From NCBI RefSeq assembly GCF_051859345.1, contig NZ_JBHYFV010000007.1, positions 84,480 through 148,479 on the forward strand: a DNA stretch of 64,000 nucleotides. The letters are read 5' to 3'. The stretch comes from Marivita sp051859345. GTDB taxonomy: Bacteria; Pseudomonadota; Alphaproteobacteria; Rhodobacterales; Rhodobacteraceae. The notes under the pieces are model-generated. The model did not search any database. It saw only the letters and a list, made by a program, of their open reading frames with translations, and was not told the DNA's origin. Positions 7,812-17,284 of the stretch are shown here, piece after piece; the stretch's first letter is position 1, and each line of letters begins with the position of its first letter. Made by a program: the position numbers and the translations under genes.

Positions 7812-9521
7812 GTGGTATCGCTTTCCCCGAAAGGACCGCTTGGCATGGCGCCGGCTTTGCGTGGTCAGTTACAGGCAACGAAGAGACAGTTCGCGCGCGG
7901 CTGGGATTTGTTGCGCCACAAGGGACCGTCGCAGTTCCAGTTCTGGCTGATCGCGTTGTTGATCGGGATTGCCGCAGGTCTTGCGGCCACCCTGTTCCGA
8001 TTGGCGATCACCTTCTTGCAGACAAGTGTCTACGGCACGCCAAGCGTGACGACGATCCACAGTTATGCCGAAGGGTTGCCGTGGTGGATGCTTCTGGCCA
8101 TCCCGACACTTGGCGGGTTGGTTGTCGGTGTGATCGTGCATTACTTCATGCCGGATGGGCGGGTGCGGTCAGTGGCCGATGTCATCGAAGGCGCAGCATT
8201 GAACGATGGACGGGTCGAAAAGAAGGCCGGTATCGCCTCTGCCATCTGTTCGTGGATCACGCTTTCCACCGGCGGCAGTTCCGGTCGGGAAGGGCCGGTG
8301 GTGCATATCGCCGCAATGATTTCGTCCTGGGTGTCGAACACGATCCGCGCGGACGGAATCACGGGGCGGGATCTGCTGGGCTGTGCCGTGGCGGCAGCCG
8401 TGTCGGCCAGTTTCAACGCGCCGATTGCCGGGGCGCTGTTTGCGCTTGAGGTCATTCTCAGACATTTCGCCGTACATGCCTTTGCCCCCATCGTGGTGGC
8501 CAGTGCGGCGGGAACGGTGATCAACAGGTTGGTGTTCGGAGACGTGACCGAATTCACGCTTCCCGGCACAACCACGGTCGAGTTCTACCTGGAATTGCCC
8601 GCGTTCTTTATCCTTGGCCTGATTTGCGGTCTGGTCGCGGTTGCGATGATGCGCGCGGTGTTTCTTGCCGATGATGTCGGCTCGCGCTTTCAGCGCAATA
8701 TGGGTTTGCCGCATCTTTTGCGCCCGGCCGTTGCAGGTGTGATGCTGGGTGCGTTGGCGATTTGGTTTCCTCATATCATCGGGGTCGGCTACGAGACCAC
8801 GTCGCGCGCGCTGACCGGCGCGTTGCTGTGGCACGAGGCGGTGGTCTTTGCGATGCTCAAGGTGGTCGCGGTGGCGATCACAATGGGCGGCCGCATGGGC
8901 GGCGGAGTCTTTTCGCCGTCCCTGATGCTTGGCGCCTTGACCGGGCTCGCCTTTGGCCTGATCGCCACGGGCCTGTTCCCCGATCAGTCCGGCACAGCAA
9001 CACTTTATGCGCTGGCGGGTATGGGGGCTGTGGCGGCAGCGGTTCTGGGTGCGCCGATCTCGACCACGCTGATCGTGTTCGAATTGACGGGTGACTGGCA
9101 GACCGGGCTGGCGGTGATGGTGTCGGTGTCGATGTCCACCGCCGTGTCCGCGCGTTTGGTCGACCGGTCCTTCTTCCTGACCCAACTGGAGCGGCGCAAC
9201 GTGCATCTGGCAGCTGGGCCGCAAGCCTATCTGTTGGCGATGTTCCGGGTGCAGGGTGTGATGCGCAAACCCACAGAGTCCAATGCAGCGGACGAAGAGG
9301 CCTGTCTGACCATGATCGAACAAGGGCTTTATGTTCAGGCGCAGGCGACGCTGGAAACCGCTCTGCCGCTGTTTGACAAATCGGGCGTGGCGTTTCTGCC
9401 GGTGGTGAGACTTGAGGGAGAGGACAATGCGCCGGTCCTGCAAGGCGCATTGTTCCATGTGGATGCTCTCAAGGCCTACAACCGTGCCCTGGCGGCGACG
9501 GCCGAGGAAGAGCACAGCTAG
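7812..9521 (+). CDS. ClC-family anion channel/transporter
   Basis: Integral membrane protein of the ClC family (569 residues from GTG 7812; ATG 7845 is an alternative start). The external gating-glutamate motif GREGP and the late anion-site motif GGGVFSP are clear, followed by the usual inverted-repeat helices. The N-terminal GSGIP motif of Escherichia coli ClcA is not recognisable (the equivalent stretch reads RSVADVIEG). At the position of the ClcA proton glutamate E203 the protein has valine (LFALEVI against LFIIEEM), so proton-coupled exchange may be absent. The tail after about residue 450 resembles a divergent CBS region. Transported anion unknown. Confidence 0.93.
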   Translation: MVSLSPKGPLGMAPALRGQLQATKRQFARGWDLLRHKGPSQFQFWLIALLIGIAAGLAATLFRLAITFLQTSVYGTPSVTTIHSYAEGLPWWMLLAIPTLGGLVVGVIVHYFMPDGRVRSVADVIEGAALNDGRVEKKAGIASAICSWITLSTGGSSGREGPVVHIAAMISSWVSNTIRADGITGRDLLGCAVAAAVSASFNAPIAGALFALEVILRHFAVHAFAPIVVASAAGTVINRLVFGDVTEFTLPGTTTVEFYLELPAFFILGLICGLVAVAMMRAVFLADDVGSRFQRNMGLPHLLRPAVAGVMLGALAIWFPHIIGVGYETTSRALTGALLWHEAVVFAMLKVVAVAITMGGRMGGGVFSPSLMLGALTGLAFGLIATGLFPDQSGTATLYALAGMGAVAAAVLGAPISTTLIVFELTGDWQTGLAVMVSVSMSTAVSARLVDRSFFLTQLERRNVHLAAGPQAYLLAMFRVQGVMRKPTESNAADEEACLTMIEQGLYVQAQATLETALPLFDKSGVAFLPVVRLEGEDNAPVLQGALFHVDALKAYNRALAATAEEEHS

Positions 9522-9530
9522 ATCAGGTGA

Positions 9531-9875
9531 TCAGACTTGTTCGACGGTCACGCCATCCTGAACCCAGAAGGCAAGGTGATCCTTGATCTCCGCGACCTCT
9601 GGCTTTGGACTCACATAGCTCCAGACCGCGTTCTTGTAGGTCATGCTTTTTGAAACGATGTCCAAATAGCTGGCTGTTCCCTTGTGTGGGCAGGTCGTTT
9701 GGTAATCCGAGTGGTCCAGAAAGGCCATCGCCACATCGGATCGCGGGAAGTAAATCACAAAGGGCATGTCGCCCTCGGTCAATTCCAGTGCATCGCTGCT
9801 TTCCGCAATCACGGCACCACCTGCGCGCACGACCCAGGTGCCGTTGGCGGGTCTGATTGTAATGTGTTTTTGCAT
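9531..9875 (-). CDS. DUF427 domain protein
   Basis: 114 residues matching the DUF427 family, with the typical motifs RSDVAMAFL, TTCPHKGTASY and the ending AFWVQDGVTVEQ. Members are small soluble beta-rich proteins of unknown function. No signal peptide or membrane helix. It converges on the ClC gene with stop codons 10 bp apart; a short inverted repeat GATCA/TGATC lies across the junction but has no poly-T. Confidence 0.85.
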   Translation of the reverse strand: MQKHITIRPANGTWVVRAGGAVIAESSDALELTEGDMPFVIYFPRSDVAMAFLDHSDYQTTCPHKGTASYLDIVSKSMTYKNAVWSYVSPKPEVAEIKDHLAFWVQDGVTVEQV

Positions 9876-9934
9876 GATCCATCCCTTTTGTCTGCGATGT
9901 ATGGGGGTTAGCGGGGGAATGTAAATGTTTATGG

Positions 9935-11716
9935 TCAGATTGGTGTGCAGGCCTTGGCCAGCCAGAGCGCCACATCGCCTTCGACCAACGGGCCGATCCG
10001 GGACAGGACATCGCCGTGATAGGTGTTCAGCCAGTCCCGTTCAGCGCTGGTCAAAAGGCTCTCATCAATCAGTCGGGTATCAATGGGAACATAGGTCAGA
10101 GTCTCGAATGTGAACATCTCCGGCACGGTCTGGCCGGGCAGGGCGTCGGCCCTTTCGACAATGATCAGGTTCTCGATGCGGATGCCAAAGGCACCTTCCT
10201 TGTAGAAGCCCGGTTCATTCGACAGGATCATCCCCGGCATGAACGGCACGGTTCCCGTGCGGGCCAACCGCTGTGGCCCTTCATGTACGCTCAGATAGGA
10301 TCCGACGCCGTGCCCTGTGCCATGACCATAGTCCAGCCCGTGGTCCCATAACGCGACCCGCGCCAGCGCATCCATGTCGCGCCCGGCCAGTCCCTTGGGC
10401 CAGCGCAGCCGCGAAATCGCGATCATCCCCTTGAGCACCAGAGTGAACGCGCGCCGCTCTTCTGCGCCAGCCTCACCAATAGCGATCGTGCGGGTGATGT
10501 CCGTGGTGCCATCGACATATTGTCCGCCGCTGTCGACCAAAAGCAGGCCTTGCGCCACTTTCCGGTTGGTCTTTTCCGTAACCCGGTAATGCACGATGGC
10601 CCCGTTTGGGCCTGCGCCCGAGATGGTGTCAAAGCTGATATCACGCAGCGCATTGGTGGCCGCGCGTTCGCTTTCAAGCTGCCTGACCACATCGATCTCG
10701 GTCAGGCTTGCAACGGGCTGGCTGTCCAGCCAACACAGGAAGCGTGCCATCGCCGCGCCATCGCGCAGGTGCGCGGCGCGGGCACCCTCCAGTTCTGCCT
10801 CGGTCTTGCACGCCTTGGGAAGGGCGCAAGGGTCTTGTGCTTCGATGATGTCTGTCTGGTGACCAGCCAGCGTATCAGCCACGATCACCGGGCAAGAGGC
10901 GGGATCAATCCGAACCGGTCCCGCAATCGACGCCAGCGTCGGCAGGAACGCATCCACCGGGGCGACGCGCATCTTGGGTCCAAGGTGATCGCCAAGGTTG
11001 GCCAGCTTGGCCGCATCACAAAAAAACGTCACTTCGCCAGAGGCGTGCAATATTGCAAATCCATGCACAAAGGGCGTGCGCGGCACGTCATCACCGCGAA
11101 TGTTCAAAAGCCAGCAAATGCTGTCGGGCAGGGTCAGGACGGCGCAAGTCGCAGCGCCAAGCGTTTGCGCAAGACCGGTGATCTTGGACTCATGCGGCTC
11201 GCCGGTCAGATCGACGGGTTGTTCAAAGGCCGACGTCGCAGGTGGCGGCGGCTGGTCTTCCCAGATACGGTCCACAAGATTGTCGGTGCGGCGCAGGGTG
11301 ACACGGCCTGCGCTTTCTTCAAGCTCTCGGATCTGGGACACGGTGTGCAACCACGGATCAAAGCCGACGACACCAGGTCCGTTCAAGGTGTCGCAAATCC
11401 ACTCACCCAGGGATGTTTCGGGCCAGTCGACAGGCGTGAACACATCCGCCACCTGCGCACGCACCTGAACGCGGTAGCGGCTGTCGATGAACACACCCGC
11501 CATGTCGGCAAGCGCCACGCAGAACCCCGCTGAACCGGTAAACCCGGTCAGCCACGCCAGCCGACTGTCCCTGTCGGCAACGTATTCGCCCTGATGTGCG
11601 TCCGCGCGGGGAATGATGAACCCGTCCAGCCCATCGCGCGCCATCTCTGCGCGCAGCGCGGCCAGCCGGGGCGGGCCTTGTTCGGGCGAAGAGGTCTCTG
11701 AAAAGCTCTGGAACAT
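9935..11716 (-). CDS. pepP: Xaa-Pro aminopeptidase (aminopeptidase P, M24B)
   Basis: Cytosolic metallopeptidase removing N-terminal residues before proline. 593 residues in the long three-domain form: two creatinase-like N-terminal domains (about 15-310) and the pita-bread catalytic domain (about 320-540). Dinuclear metal ligands are visible as aspartates in VDSGGQYVDGTTDITRT, histidine in GTGHGVG, and glutamates in SNEPGFY and IRIENL. ATG 11716 is preceded by AAGGAAG; the reading frame stays open further upstream, but that extension crosses hairpins and lacks family similarity. Confidence 0.95.
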   Translation of the reverse strand: MFQSFSETSSPEQGPPRLAALRAEMARDGLDGFIIPRADAHQGEYVADRDSRLAWLTGFTGSAGFCVALADMAGVFIDSRYRVQVRAQVADVFTPVDWPETSLGEWICDTLNGPGVVGFDPWLHTVSQIRELEESAGRVTLRRTDNLVDRIWEDQPPPPATSAFEQPVDLTGEPHESKITGLAQTLGAATCAVLTLPDSICWLLNIRGDDVPRTPFVHGFAILHASGEVTFFCDAAKLANLGDHLGPKMRVAPVDAFLPTLASIAGPVRIDPASCPVIVADTLAGHQTDIIEAQDPCALPKACKTEAELEGARAAHLRDGAAMARFLCWLDSQPVASLTEIDVVRQLESERAATNALRDISFDTISGAGPNGAIVHYRVTEKTNRKVAQGLLLVDSGGQYVDGTTDITRTIAIGEAGAEERRAFTLVLKGMIAISRLRWPKGLAGRDMDALARVALWDHGLDYGHGTGHGVGSYLSVHEGPQRLARTGTVPFMPGMILSNEPGFYKEGAFGIRIENLIIVERADALPGQTVPEMFTFETLTYVPIDTRLIDESLLTSAERDWLNTYHGDVLSRIGPLVEGDVALWLAKACTPI

Positions 11717-11836
11717 GGCGCGGTCTTCCTTCGGTTTTTCCCATGCGAACCCGGAAACGGGCAAAGAGGCAACCCCTCGCACAGCCGGGGAGGGGACGCG
11801 TATCCGGCTTCTTCTTTTTCCAAATATGCACAAGAA

Positions 11837-11879
11837 GCGGCCCAAAGGGCCGCGTCTGTCGGACCGGCATCGCCGGTCC
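11837..11879 (-). terminator. Tandem hairpins downstream of cobT
   Basis: Two perfect stems, GGACCGGC/GCCGGTCC (11861-11879) and GCGGCCC/GGGCCGC (11837-11853), lie just after the cobT stop codon on its strand and before pepP. There is only a weak T-rich tail, so termination may be partial. Confidence 0.5.
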
Positions 11880-11891
11880 GATCCAAATGGA

Positions 11892-13764
11892 TCAACTCGC
11901 GCGCCTGATCCCCTTGATCCCCATGAACCGCGCCCGCGCGCGCGGGTCACTGTCAAAGAGTGAGGCCAGTTGTTCCGTCATCGCACCTGCAAGCTGTTCG
12001 ACATCGGTGATCGTCACCGCACGTTCGTAGTAGCGCGTTACGTCATGGCCGATGCCGATGGCCAGCAATTCGACCTGGCGTCGCCGCTCGACCATGGCGA
12101 TCACGTCGCGCAGGTGCTTTTCCAGATAATTCGCCGGGTTCACCGACAGGGTGCTGTCATCCACCGGCGCGCCATCCGAAATCACCATCAGGATCTTGCG
12201 CGCCTCGGAACGGTGCAGCATTCGCCGGTGTGCCCATTCAAGCGCTTCGCCGTCGATATTTTCCTTCAACAGGCCTTCCTTCATCATCAGCCCGAGGTTG
12301 GACCGCGTCCGCCGCCAGGGCGCATCGGCACTCTTGTAGACGATGTGACGCAGGTCGTTCAGACGGCCGGGTTGTTGTTCACGGCCTTCGTTCAGCCACT
12401 TCTCGCGCGCCTGTCCGCCCTTCCATGCGCGGGTGGTGAAACCAAGTATCTCCACCTTGACCGAGCAGCGTTCCAGTGTCCTTGCCAGAACGTCGGCACA
12501 GATCGCCGCGATGGATATGGGCCGTCCGCGCATCGACCCGGAATTGTCCAGAAGCAACGTCACCACCGTGTCGCGGAACTCGGTGTCTTTCTCGACCTTG
12601 AAGGACAGCGGAGTCGTCGGGTTCGCCACCACGCGGGCAAGGCGACCGGCATCCAGAATGCCTTCCTCCAGATCGAATTCCCACGACCGGTTCTGCTGCG
12701 CTTGCAAACGGCGCTGCAACTTGTTCGCCAGGCGGCTCACCGCGCCTTTGAGCGGTTCAAGCTGCTGGTCAAGATAGGCGCGCAGGCGTTCCAACTCGAC
12801 CGGTTCAGCCAGATCCTCGGCGAGGATTTCCTCGTCATGGGTGGTGTCGAACACCTTGTAATCCGGATCCGCTTCCGAGATCGGCGCAGGGGGAGGCGGT
12901 TCAAGCGNNNNNNNNNNCCTCTTCGCCCATTTCCTGATCGGCCATCTCGTCCATCGAGACCTGAGCCTGGCTTGGGTCCTGGGTTTCGTCCTGGCTCGAC
13001 TCGGGGCTGGCGTCGCTGTCTTCGGCCTGGTCTTCGTCCTGACCTGTACTGTCGGGTTCCTGATCGTCGTCGCTGCCCTCTTCGGCTTGATCCTGGGACT
13101 CGTCGTCCAATTCGTCCGGGTCATCACCCAGTTGATCGCCATAGCCCAGGTCGGTGATCACCGCGCGGGTGAAGCGGGCAAAGGCGGCCTGATCGTCCAG
13201 CACATCGTCCAGGTTCTCCAGCGTTCCGCCAGCCTGATTTTCGATAAAGCCGCGCCACAGTTCCATCACGTTCTGCGCGCCTTCGGGCAGGTCGCGCCCT
13301 GTGGCAAGATGTCGGACCAGATATCCCGCTGCCGACGGCAGGGGTGCCTCGGACGCTTCCTTGATCTGGTCATACCCCCGGCGCAGGGCCTCGTGTCCGA
13401 TCTTTGCATCGATATTGCCTGCCGTGCCGGGCATGTCGCGCGCGCCCATTGCCTCGCAGCGGGCGGTTTCCATCGACTCGTAAAGTTCGCGCGCCAGATC
13501 GCCTTGGGGGGCATAGCGCGCATGGGTGCCCGCATCGTGATAGCGGCGATACATCGCCATTGCATCCGCCGTGCCCCGTGCCAGCAGAACCTCGTCGCGG
13601 GTCAGCCGTCGACTGATCTGCGGCAAGCGCATCGCATCGCCGGAAATCCCGGCAGGATCAACGGAATAGCTGACCGTCAGGTCCGGGTCGCGGGCCATGA
13701 CCTTGGTCGCTTCGGCCAAGGCCTTCTTGAACGGATCGGCGGGGTTGTCGGTCGGTTTGCTCAT
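11892..13764 (-). CDS. cobT: Cobaltochelatase subunit CobT (interrupted by an assembly gap)
   Basis: Subunit of the aerobic CobN-CobS-CobT chelatase that inserts cobalt into hydrogenobyrinic acid diamide for cobalamin. The N-terminal part reads from ATG 13764 (MSKPTDNPADPFKKAL) and ends in a very acidic, low-complexity linker. The C-terminal part continues after the N run with a von Willebrand A-type domain whose MIDAS motif DNSGSMRG is clear, and SDGAPVDDST. The two halves are in different nominal frames only because the 10 Ns at 12908-12917 have arbitrary length; I treat this as one intact gene. Its start overlaps the preceding small gene by 4 bp (ATGA), which indicates translational coupling with the cobS operon. 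Confidence 0.93.
12908..12917. other. Assembly gap (10 N)
   Basis: A run of ten Ns within the acidic linker of cobT. The reading frame does not carry across it, so the true gap length is not 10 or is unresolved. Low-complexity GA-rich coding sequence flanks it, a likely reason for the assembly break. Confidence 0.98.
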
Positions 13765-14180
13765 TTCAAGTCCCGTGTTTCCGGATGGCGTTCCGCAAAA
13801 TCCTCACAGATGGCACTTAGCCGTTCAAAGATGTCCCGGCTTTGCGTGTCGCCTCCGTAAATATAGCTTTCCATCAGTCGCGTCATCAGCGGACGTTGCG
13901 CAGCGATGTAGGAATCGACCTCTGCATCCCGCTCTGCCAGTCGCAGCGCCACCTTGCGAAAGGCCTCCGCTGCCTGCGCATCGCTTGGGTCCGTGTCCAG
14001 ATAGGCGGAAACCTTGGCATAATCAGAGTACCCGTACCAGAACGCGGCGCATTGTGCGGCTGGGTGAAGGGCGTCTTGGGCCGTGGCCATTGATCCAACC
14101 GCCACCGTTGCAAGGGCAAGGGCCATGCGTCCACCACGTCGCGTGGCGGACATCAGAGGGATGTGATGGCGCAGCGTCAC
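13761..14180 (-). CDS. Small exported protein coupled to cobS and cobT
   Basis: 139 residues, family not recognised. A signal-like N-terminus (GGRMALALATVAVGSMATAQ) suggests export; the mature part is mostly helical with cysteines in AAQCAAFWYG and SAICEDF, which could pair. The GTG start at 14180 overlaps the cobS stop codon in a GTGA, and its own stop overlaps the cobT start in an ATGA, so all three genes should be translated as one coupled unit. An internal ATG at 14153 is an alternative start. The role in a cobaltochelatase operon is unknown. Confidence 0.75.
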   Translation of the reverse strand: MTLRHHIPLMSATRRGGRMALALATVAVGSMATAQDALHPAAQCAAFWYGYSDYAKVSAYLDTDPSDAQAAEAFRKVALRLAERDAEVDSYIAAQRPLMTRLMESYIYGGDTQSRDIFERLSAICEDFAERHPETRDLK

Positions 14181-15163
14181 CCAATACTCAGGCTGGCCGC
14201 GCTTTCGGGAAGTTCCTCGTCAAAGCAGCGCTGGTAGAACTCTGCCACGGTCTGGCGTTCCAGCTCATCACATTTGTTGAGGAACGACACGCGGAACGCA
14301 TAGCCCACATCGCGGAAGATCTCGGCATTCTGCGCCCAGGCGATCACGGTCCGCGGGCTCATCACCGTGGACAGATCGCCCGACATGAACGCGGTACGCG
14401 ACAGGTCCGCCACGGTCACCATCTGGCGCACGGTCTTGCGGCCCTTCTCGGTGTTGTAATGCGGTGCCTTGGACAGAACGATGGATGTCTCGGCGTCGAT
14501 CGACAGGTAGTTCAGCGTCGCCACCAGTGACCATCGGTCCATCTGGCCCTGGTTGATCTGCTGGGTGCCATGATACAGCCCCGTCGTGTCACCCAAGCCG
14601 ACAGTGTTGGCCGTGGCGAAGATGCGGAAATACTTGTGCGGCGTGATGACTTCGTTCTGGTCGAGCAGCGTCAGCTTGCCGTCGGTCTCAAGAACCCGCT
14701 GGATCACGAACATCACGTCGGCGCGGCCCGCGTCGTATTCGTCGAACACGATGGCGGTCGGGTTGCGCAGCGCCCAGGGCAGGATGCCTTCCTGGAACTG
14801 CGTGACCTGCTTGCCGTCGATCAGTTTGATTGCGTCCTTGCCGATCAGGTCGATCCGGCTGATGTGGCTATCGAGGTTGACGCGCACGCAGGGCCAGTTC
14901 AGCCGCGCCGCGATCTGTTCGATATGGGTGGACTTCCCGGTGCCGTGATACCCCTGGATCATCACCCGGCGGTTGTTGCGGAATCCAGCCAGAATCGCCA
15001 TCGTCGTATCGCGGTCGAACTTGTAGGTGCTGTCGATGTCCGGGACACGTTCCGTGCGCTCGGGAAAGCCATGGACAATCATGTCCGTATCAATGCCAAA
15101 CACCTCACGCGCCGAAATTTCTTCTGTCGGTTTGGCGTTGATGTCGATCGTCCCGTCGGCCAT
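14177..15163 (-). CDS. cobS: Cobaltochelatase ATPase subunit CobS
   Basis: AAA+ ATPase partner of CobT in aerobic cobalt insertion. 328 residues, close to the family norm. Walker A is GYHGTGKST (about 71-79), Walker B-like IVFDEYDAG (about 138-146), and the sensor region FATANTVGLGD is present. ATG 15163 starts the family sequence MADGTIDINAKPTEEI. It is the first gene of cobS-orf-cobT and diverges from the ECF sigma factor gene 91 bp away. Confidence 0.96.
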   Translation of the reverse strand: MADGTIDINAKPTEEISAREVFGIDTDMIVHGFPERTERVPDIDSTYKFDRDTTMAILAGFRNNRRVMIQGYHGTGKSTHIEQIAARLNWPCVRVNLDSHISRIDLIGKDAIKLIDGKQVTQFQEGILPWALRNPTAIVFDEYDAGRADVMFVIQRVLETDGKLTLLDQNEVITPHKYFRIFATANTVGLGDTTGLYHGTQQINQGQMDRWSLVATLNYLSIDAETSIVLSKAPHYNTEKGRKTVRQMVTVADLSRTAFMSGDLSTVMSPRTVIAWAQNAEIFRDVGYAFRVSFLNKCDELERQTVAEFYQRCFDEELPESAASLSIG

Positions 15164-15254
15164 GTTGCGGACATCCTTCTCAGCTGGGGTTTTGCGATTG
15201 TGTCGTGCAACATAATGGCGGGAGGGGCAAGGGAAAGGGTACGGTATTTCGGTG

Positions 15255-15797
15255 ATGACTCCGCAAGAAGAGGTCGAAACCCTTCTCTCCCGCGTGGCGA
15301 TGGGCGACCGTGGTGCCTTTACCAGCCTCTATGACAGGACCTCCGCGAAACTTTTCGGTGTGTGTCTGCGTGTGTTGAATGATCGCGCAGAAGCCGAGGA
15401 GGTGTTGCAGGAGGTATTTGTGACCGTGTGGAACAAGGCGGACAGTTACAGGGTCAACGGGTATTCCCCGATGACCTGGCTGATCACGATCACCCGCAAT
15501 CGCGCGGTGGATCGTCGCCGCGCGCTAAGGCAGCCGCCTGCACCGATCGAGACAGCCGATCTGATGCCCGACAGCAAGCCGGGCCCCGAAGGCACGGCGA
15601 TTGCGCTTTCCGAAGCGCGCCAGATCACGAAGTGCCTTGACGAATTGCCGACGGCGCGGGCGCATCTGGTGCGGCGCGTTTACCTGGATGGCGACAGCTA
15701 TAACGATCTGGCAGACGCGACCGGTGTGAACCTCAACACCATTCGCACATGGCTGCGGCGCAGCCTGATGTCCTTGCGGGAGTGTCTGAGCCGATGA
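15255..15797 (+). CDS. ECF RNA polymerase sigma factor
   Basis: 180-residue extracytoplasmic-function sigma factor. Region 2 spans about residues 8-85 (AFTSLYDRTSAKLFGVCLRVL, AEEVLQEVFVTVW) and region 4 about 115-175 with the helix-turn-helix YNDLADATGVNLNTIRTWL. ATG 15255 is chosen; a GTG sits directly before it. The stop overlaps the start of the anti-sigma gene in an ATGA. With the downstream fasciclin and MsrB genes this looks like an envelope or oxidative-stress unit. A target promoter motif could not be deduced with confidence. Confidence 0.93.
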   Translation: MTPQEEVETLLSRVAMGDRGAFTSLYDRTSAKLFGVCLRVLNDRAEAEEVLQEVFVTVWNKADSYRVNGYSPMTWLITITRNRAVDRRRALRQPPAPIETADLMPDSKPGPEGTAIALSEARQITKCLDELPTARAHLVRRVYLDGDSYNDLADATGVNLNTIRTWLRRSLMSLRECLSR

Positions 15798-16507
15798 GTG
15801 ACATGACAACTCCGCCGCAGGGACCAGAAGACGATGATCCGCGCGCACTGGCTGCGGAATATGCTCTGGGCCTCTTGAGCGATGAAGTACAGGCCGATTT
15901 TGAGGCACGCTTGGCGGAAGACCCCGATTTGCGCGACGAGGTTGTGACCTGGCAAGAGCATTTTGCCGGGTTGATGATCGACGAGGTCGATGAAGTGACA
16001 CCTTCGCCGCAAGTGCGCAAACGGCTGGAATCGATCCTGTTCAAATCCGATGAACCGTCGTTCTGGCAACAGCTTTGGCCCTATGGTCTGGGCGGCGTGG
16101 CCGCAGCGCTTGTGTTGTGGTTCGCCATCACAAGTGGCGTGATCGTTCCGGACGAAGACGCCCTGCGCGCCGATCTTGTCGCAGAGCTTGCACCTACGCC
16201 GGATGGGGAGGGGCTGGTTCTGAGCGCCAGTGTCGACACCACCCGTGGTGCCGTCCGGGTTGTGCGCGCTGGCGGACAGCCGCCGGACGGCCGCGTGTTC
16301 GAGCTGTGGCTGATCGCCGGAGACGCGGCGCCTGTGTCTCTGGGTCTGCTTGAAGAACAGGAAAGCACGGTGATTGATCTGCCAGAGCAGGTGCTGGCCC
16401 TCTTGCCCGGCGCGGTACTCGCGATTTCCGATGAACCGCCGGGTGGGTCCCCGACCGGGGCTCCAACAGGGGCCGTGCGGGCGGCAGGCGCGCTCACGCC
16501 TTCGTGA
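15794..16507 (+). CDS. RskA-family membrane anti-sigma factor
   Basis: 237 residues from ATG 15794, overlapping the sigma gene by 4 bp. The cytoplasmic N-terminal anti-sigma part has the ALAAEYALGLL helix (about 17-27). One transmembrane segment (about 96-116, GLGGVAAALVLWFAITSGVIV) precedes a periplasmic RskA-like beta domain with FELWLIAGDAAPVSLGLL. It should hold the ECF sigma at the membrane until an envelope signal releases it, by regulated proteolysis if it behaves like the family. Confidence 0.88.
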   Translation: MSDMTTPPQGPEDDDPRALAAEYALGLLSDEVQADFEARLAEDPDLRDEVVTWQEHFAGLMIDEVDEVTPSPQVRKRLESILFKSDEPSFWQQLWPYGLGGVAAALVLWFAITSGVIVPDEDALRADLVAELAPTPDGEGLVLSASVDTTRGAVRVVRAGGQPPDGRVFELWLIAGDAAPVSLGLLEEQESTVIDLPEQVLALLPGAVLAISDEPPGGSPTGAPTGAVRAAGALTPS

Positions 16508-16603
16508 TCACGATGTGATGTGATTGTTGAAACACTGACCGCACGGCGTCCGTGTCTACCTCCGACCCGCATCGAAAACCGGTGGGGAGAATTGGAGGAC
16601 GAC

Positions 16604-17173
16604 ATGACATTCAAGACACTTTTCACCGCGTGTGTGACTGCAACCGCTTTGACGGGCGCCGCTTCTGCCCAGAGCATGTCCGGCACGGACAACCCGATGG
16701 TGGGTGGTGCGGCCATGTTCGCTGACAAGACCATTGTCGAAAACGCCGTGAATTCGGCGGACCACACCACACTGGTCGCCGCTGTCAAAGCTGCGGGTCT
16801 TGTCGATACGCTGATGGGGGAAGGCCCGTTTACGGTGTTTGCACCGACAAATGCCGCCTTTGACCGTATTTCAGACGAATCTCTGAACGCGCTTCTTCAG
16901 CCTGAAGCCAAAGCGCAGCTGACACAGATCCTGACCTGTCACGTCGTCGCCACCAACGCGATGTCGGATGCCATTGCCGGGATGATCGCGGATGATGGCG
17001 GGATGCATCCCGTTCCGACCGTAGGTGGCTGTACGCTTCAGGCGGAGATGAGCGGCGACACCATCACGCTCACAGACGAAAACGGTCGTGAGGCGACTGT
17101 GACAATTGCAGATGTGAGGCAGTCAAACGGTGTGATCCATGTGATCGACCGTGTTCTTTTGCCGGCTCAGTAA
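16604..17173 (+). CDS. Exported fasciclin (FAS1) domain protein
   Basis: 189 residues: a signal peptide (about 1-22, ending ASAQ) and one FAS1 domain with the H1 motif GPFTVFAPTNAAFDRI and the C-terminal H2-like VIHVIDRVLLP. FAS1 proteins mediate adhesion or surface interactions; some are induced by ECF sigma factors. ATG 16604 sits behind GGAGGACG. It is 96 bp after the anti-sigma gene on the same strand, so it is a probable member of that regulon. Confidence 0.92.
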   Translation: MTFKTLFTACVTATALTGAASAQSMSGTDNPMVGGAAMFADKTIVENAVNSADHTTLVAAVKAAGLVDTLMGEGPFTVFAPTNAAFDRISDESLNALLQPEAKAQLTQILTCHVVATNAMSDAIAGMIADDGGMHPVPTVGGCTLQAEMSGDTITLTDENGREATVTIADVRQSNGVIHVIDRVLLPAQ

Positions 17174-17284
17174 ATCCCCCAATCCCCACCACGGGGAGTG
17201 ATGAGATCGCGCAAAAGTGTGTGCCCTGGCCTTGCGTCACAGCGGGCTGGGGCACCATCTAGTTGGTAGTTCGAGGAGGATCCC

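Noticed and set aside
8169..9515. 448-codon frame antisense to the ClC gene
   Set aside because: His/Arg/Gln-rich nonsense composition typical of antisense frames.
11717..11956. N-terminal extension of aminopeptidase P
   Set aside because: Crosses two perfect hairpins and the cobT end, and the family start with a ribosome site is at 11716.
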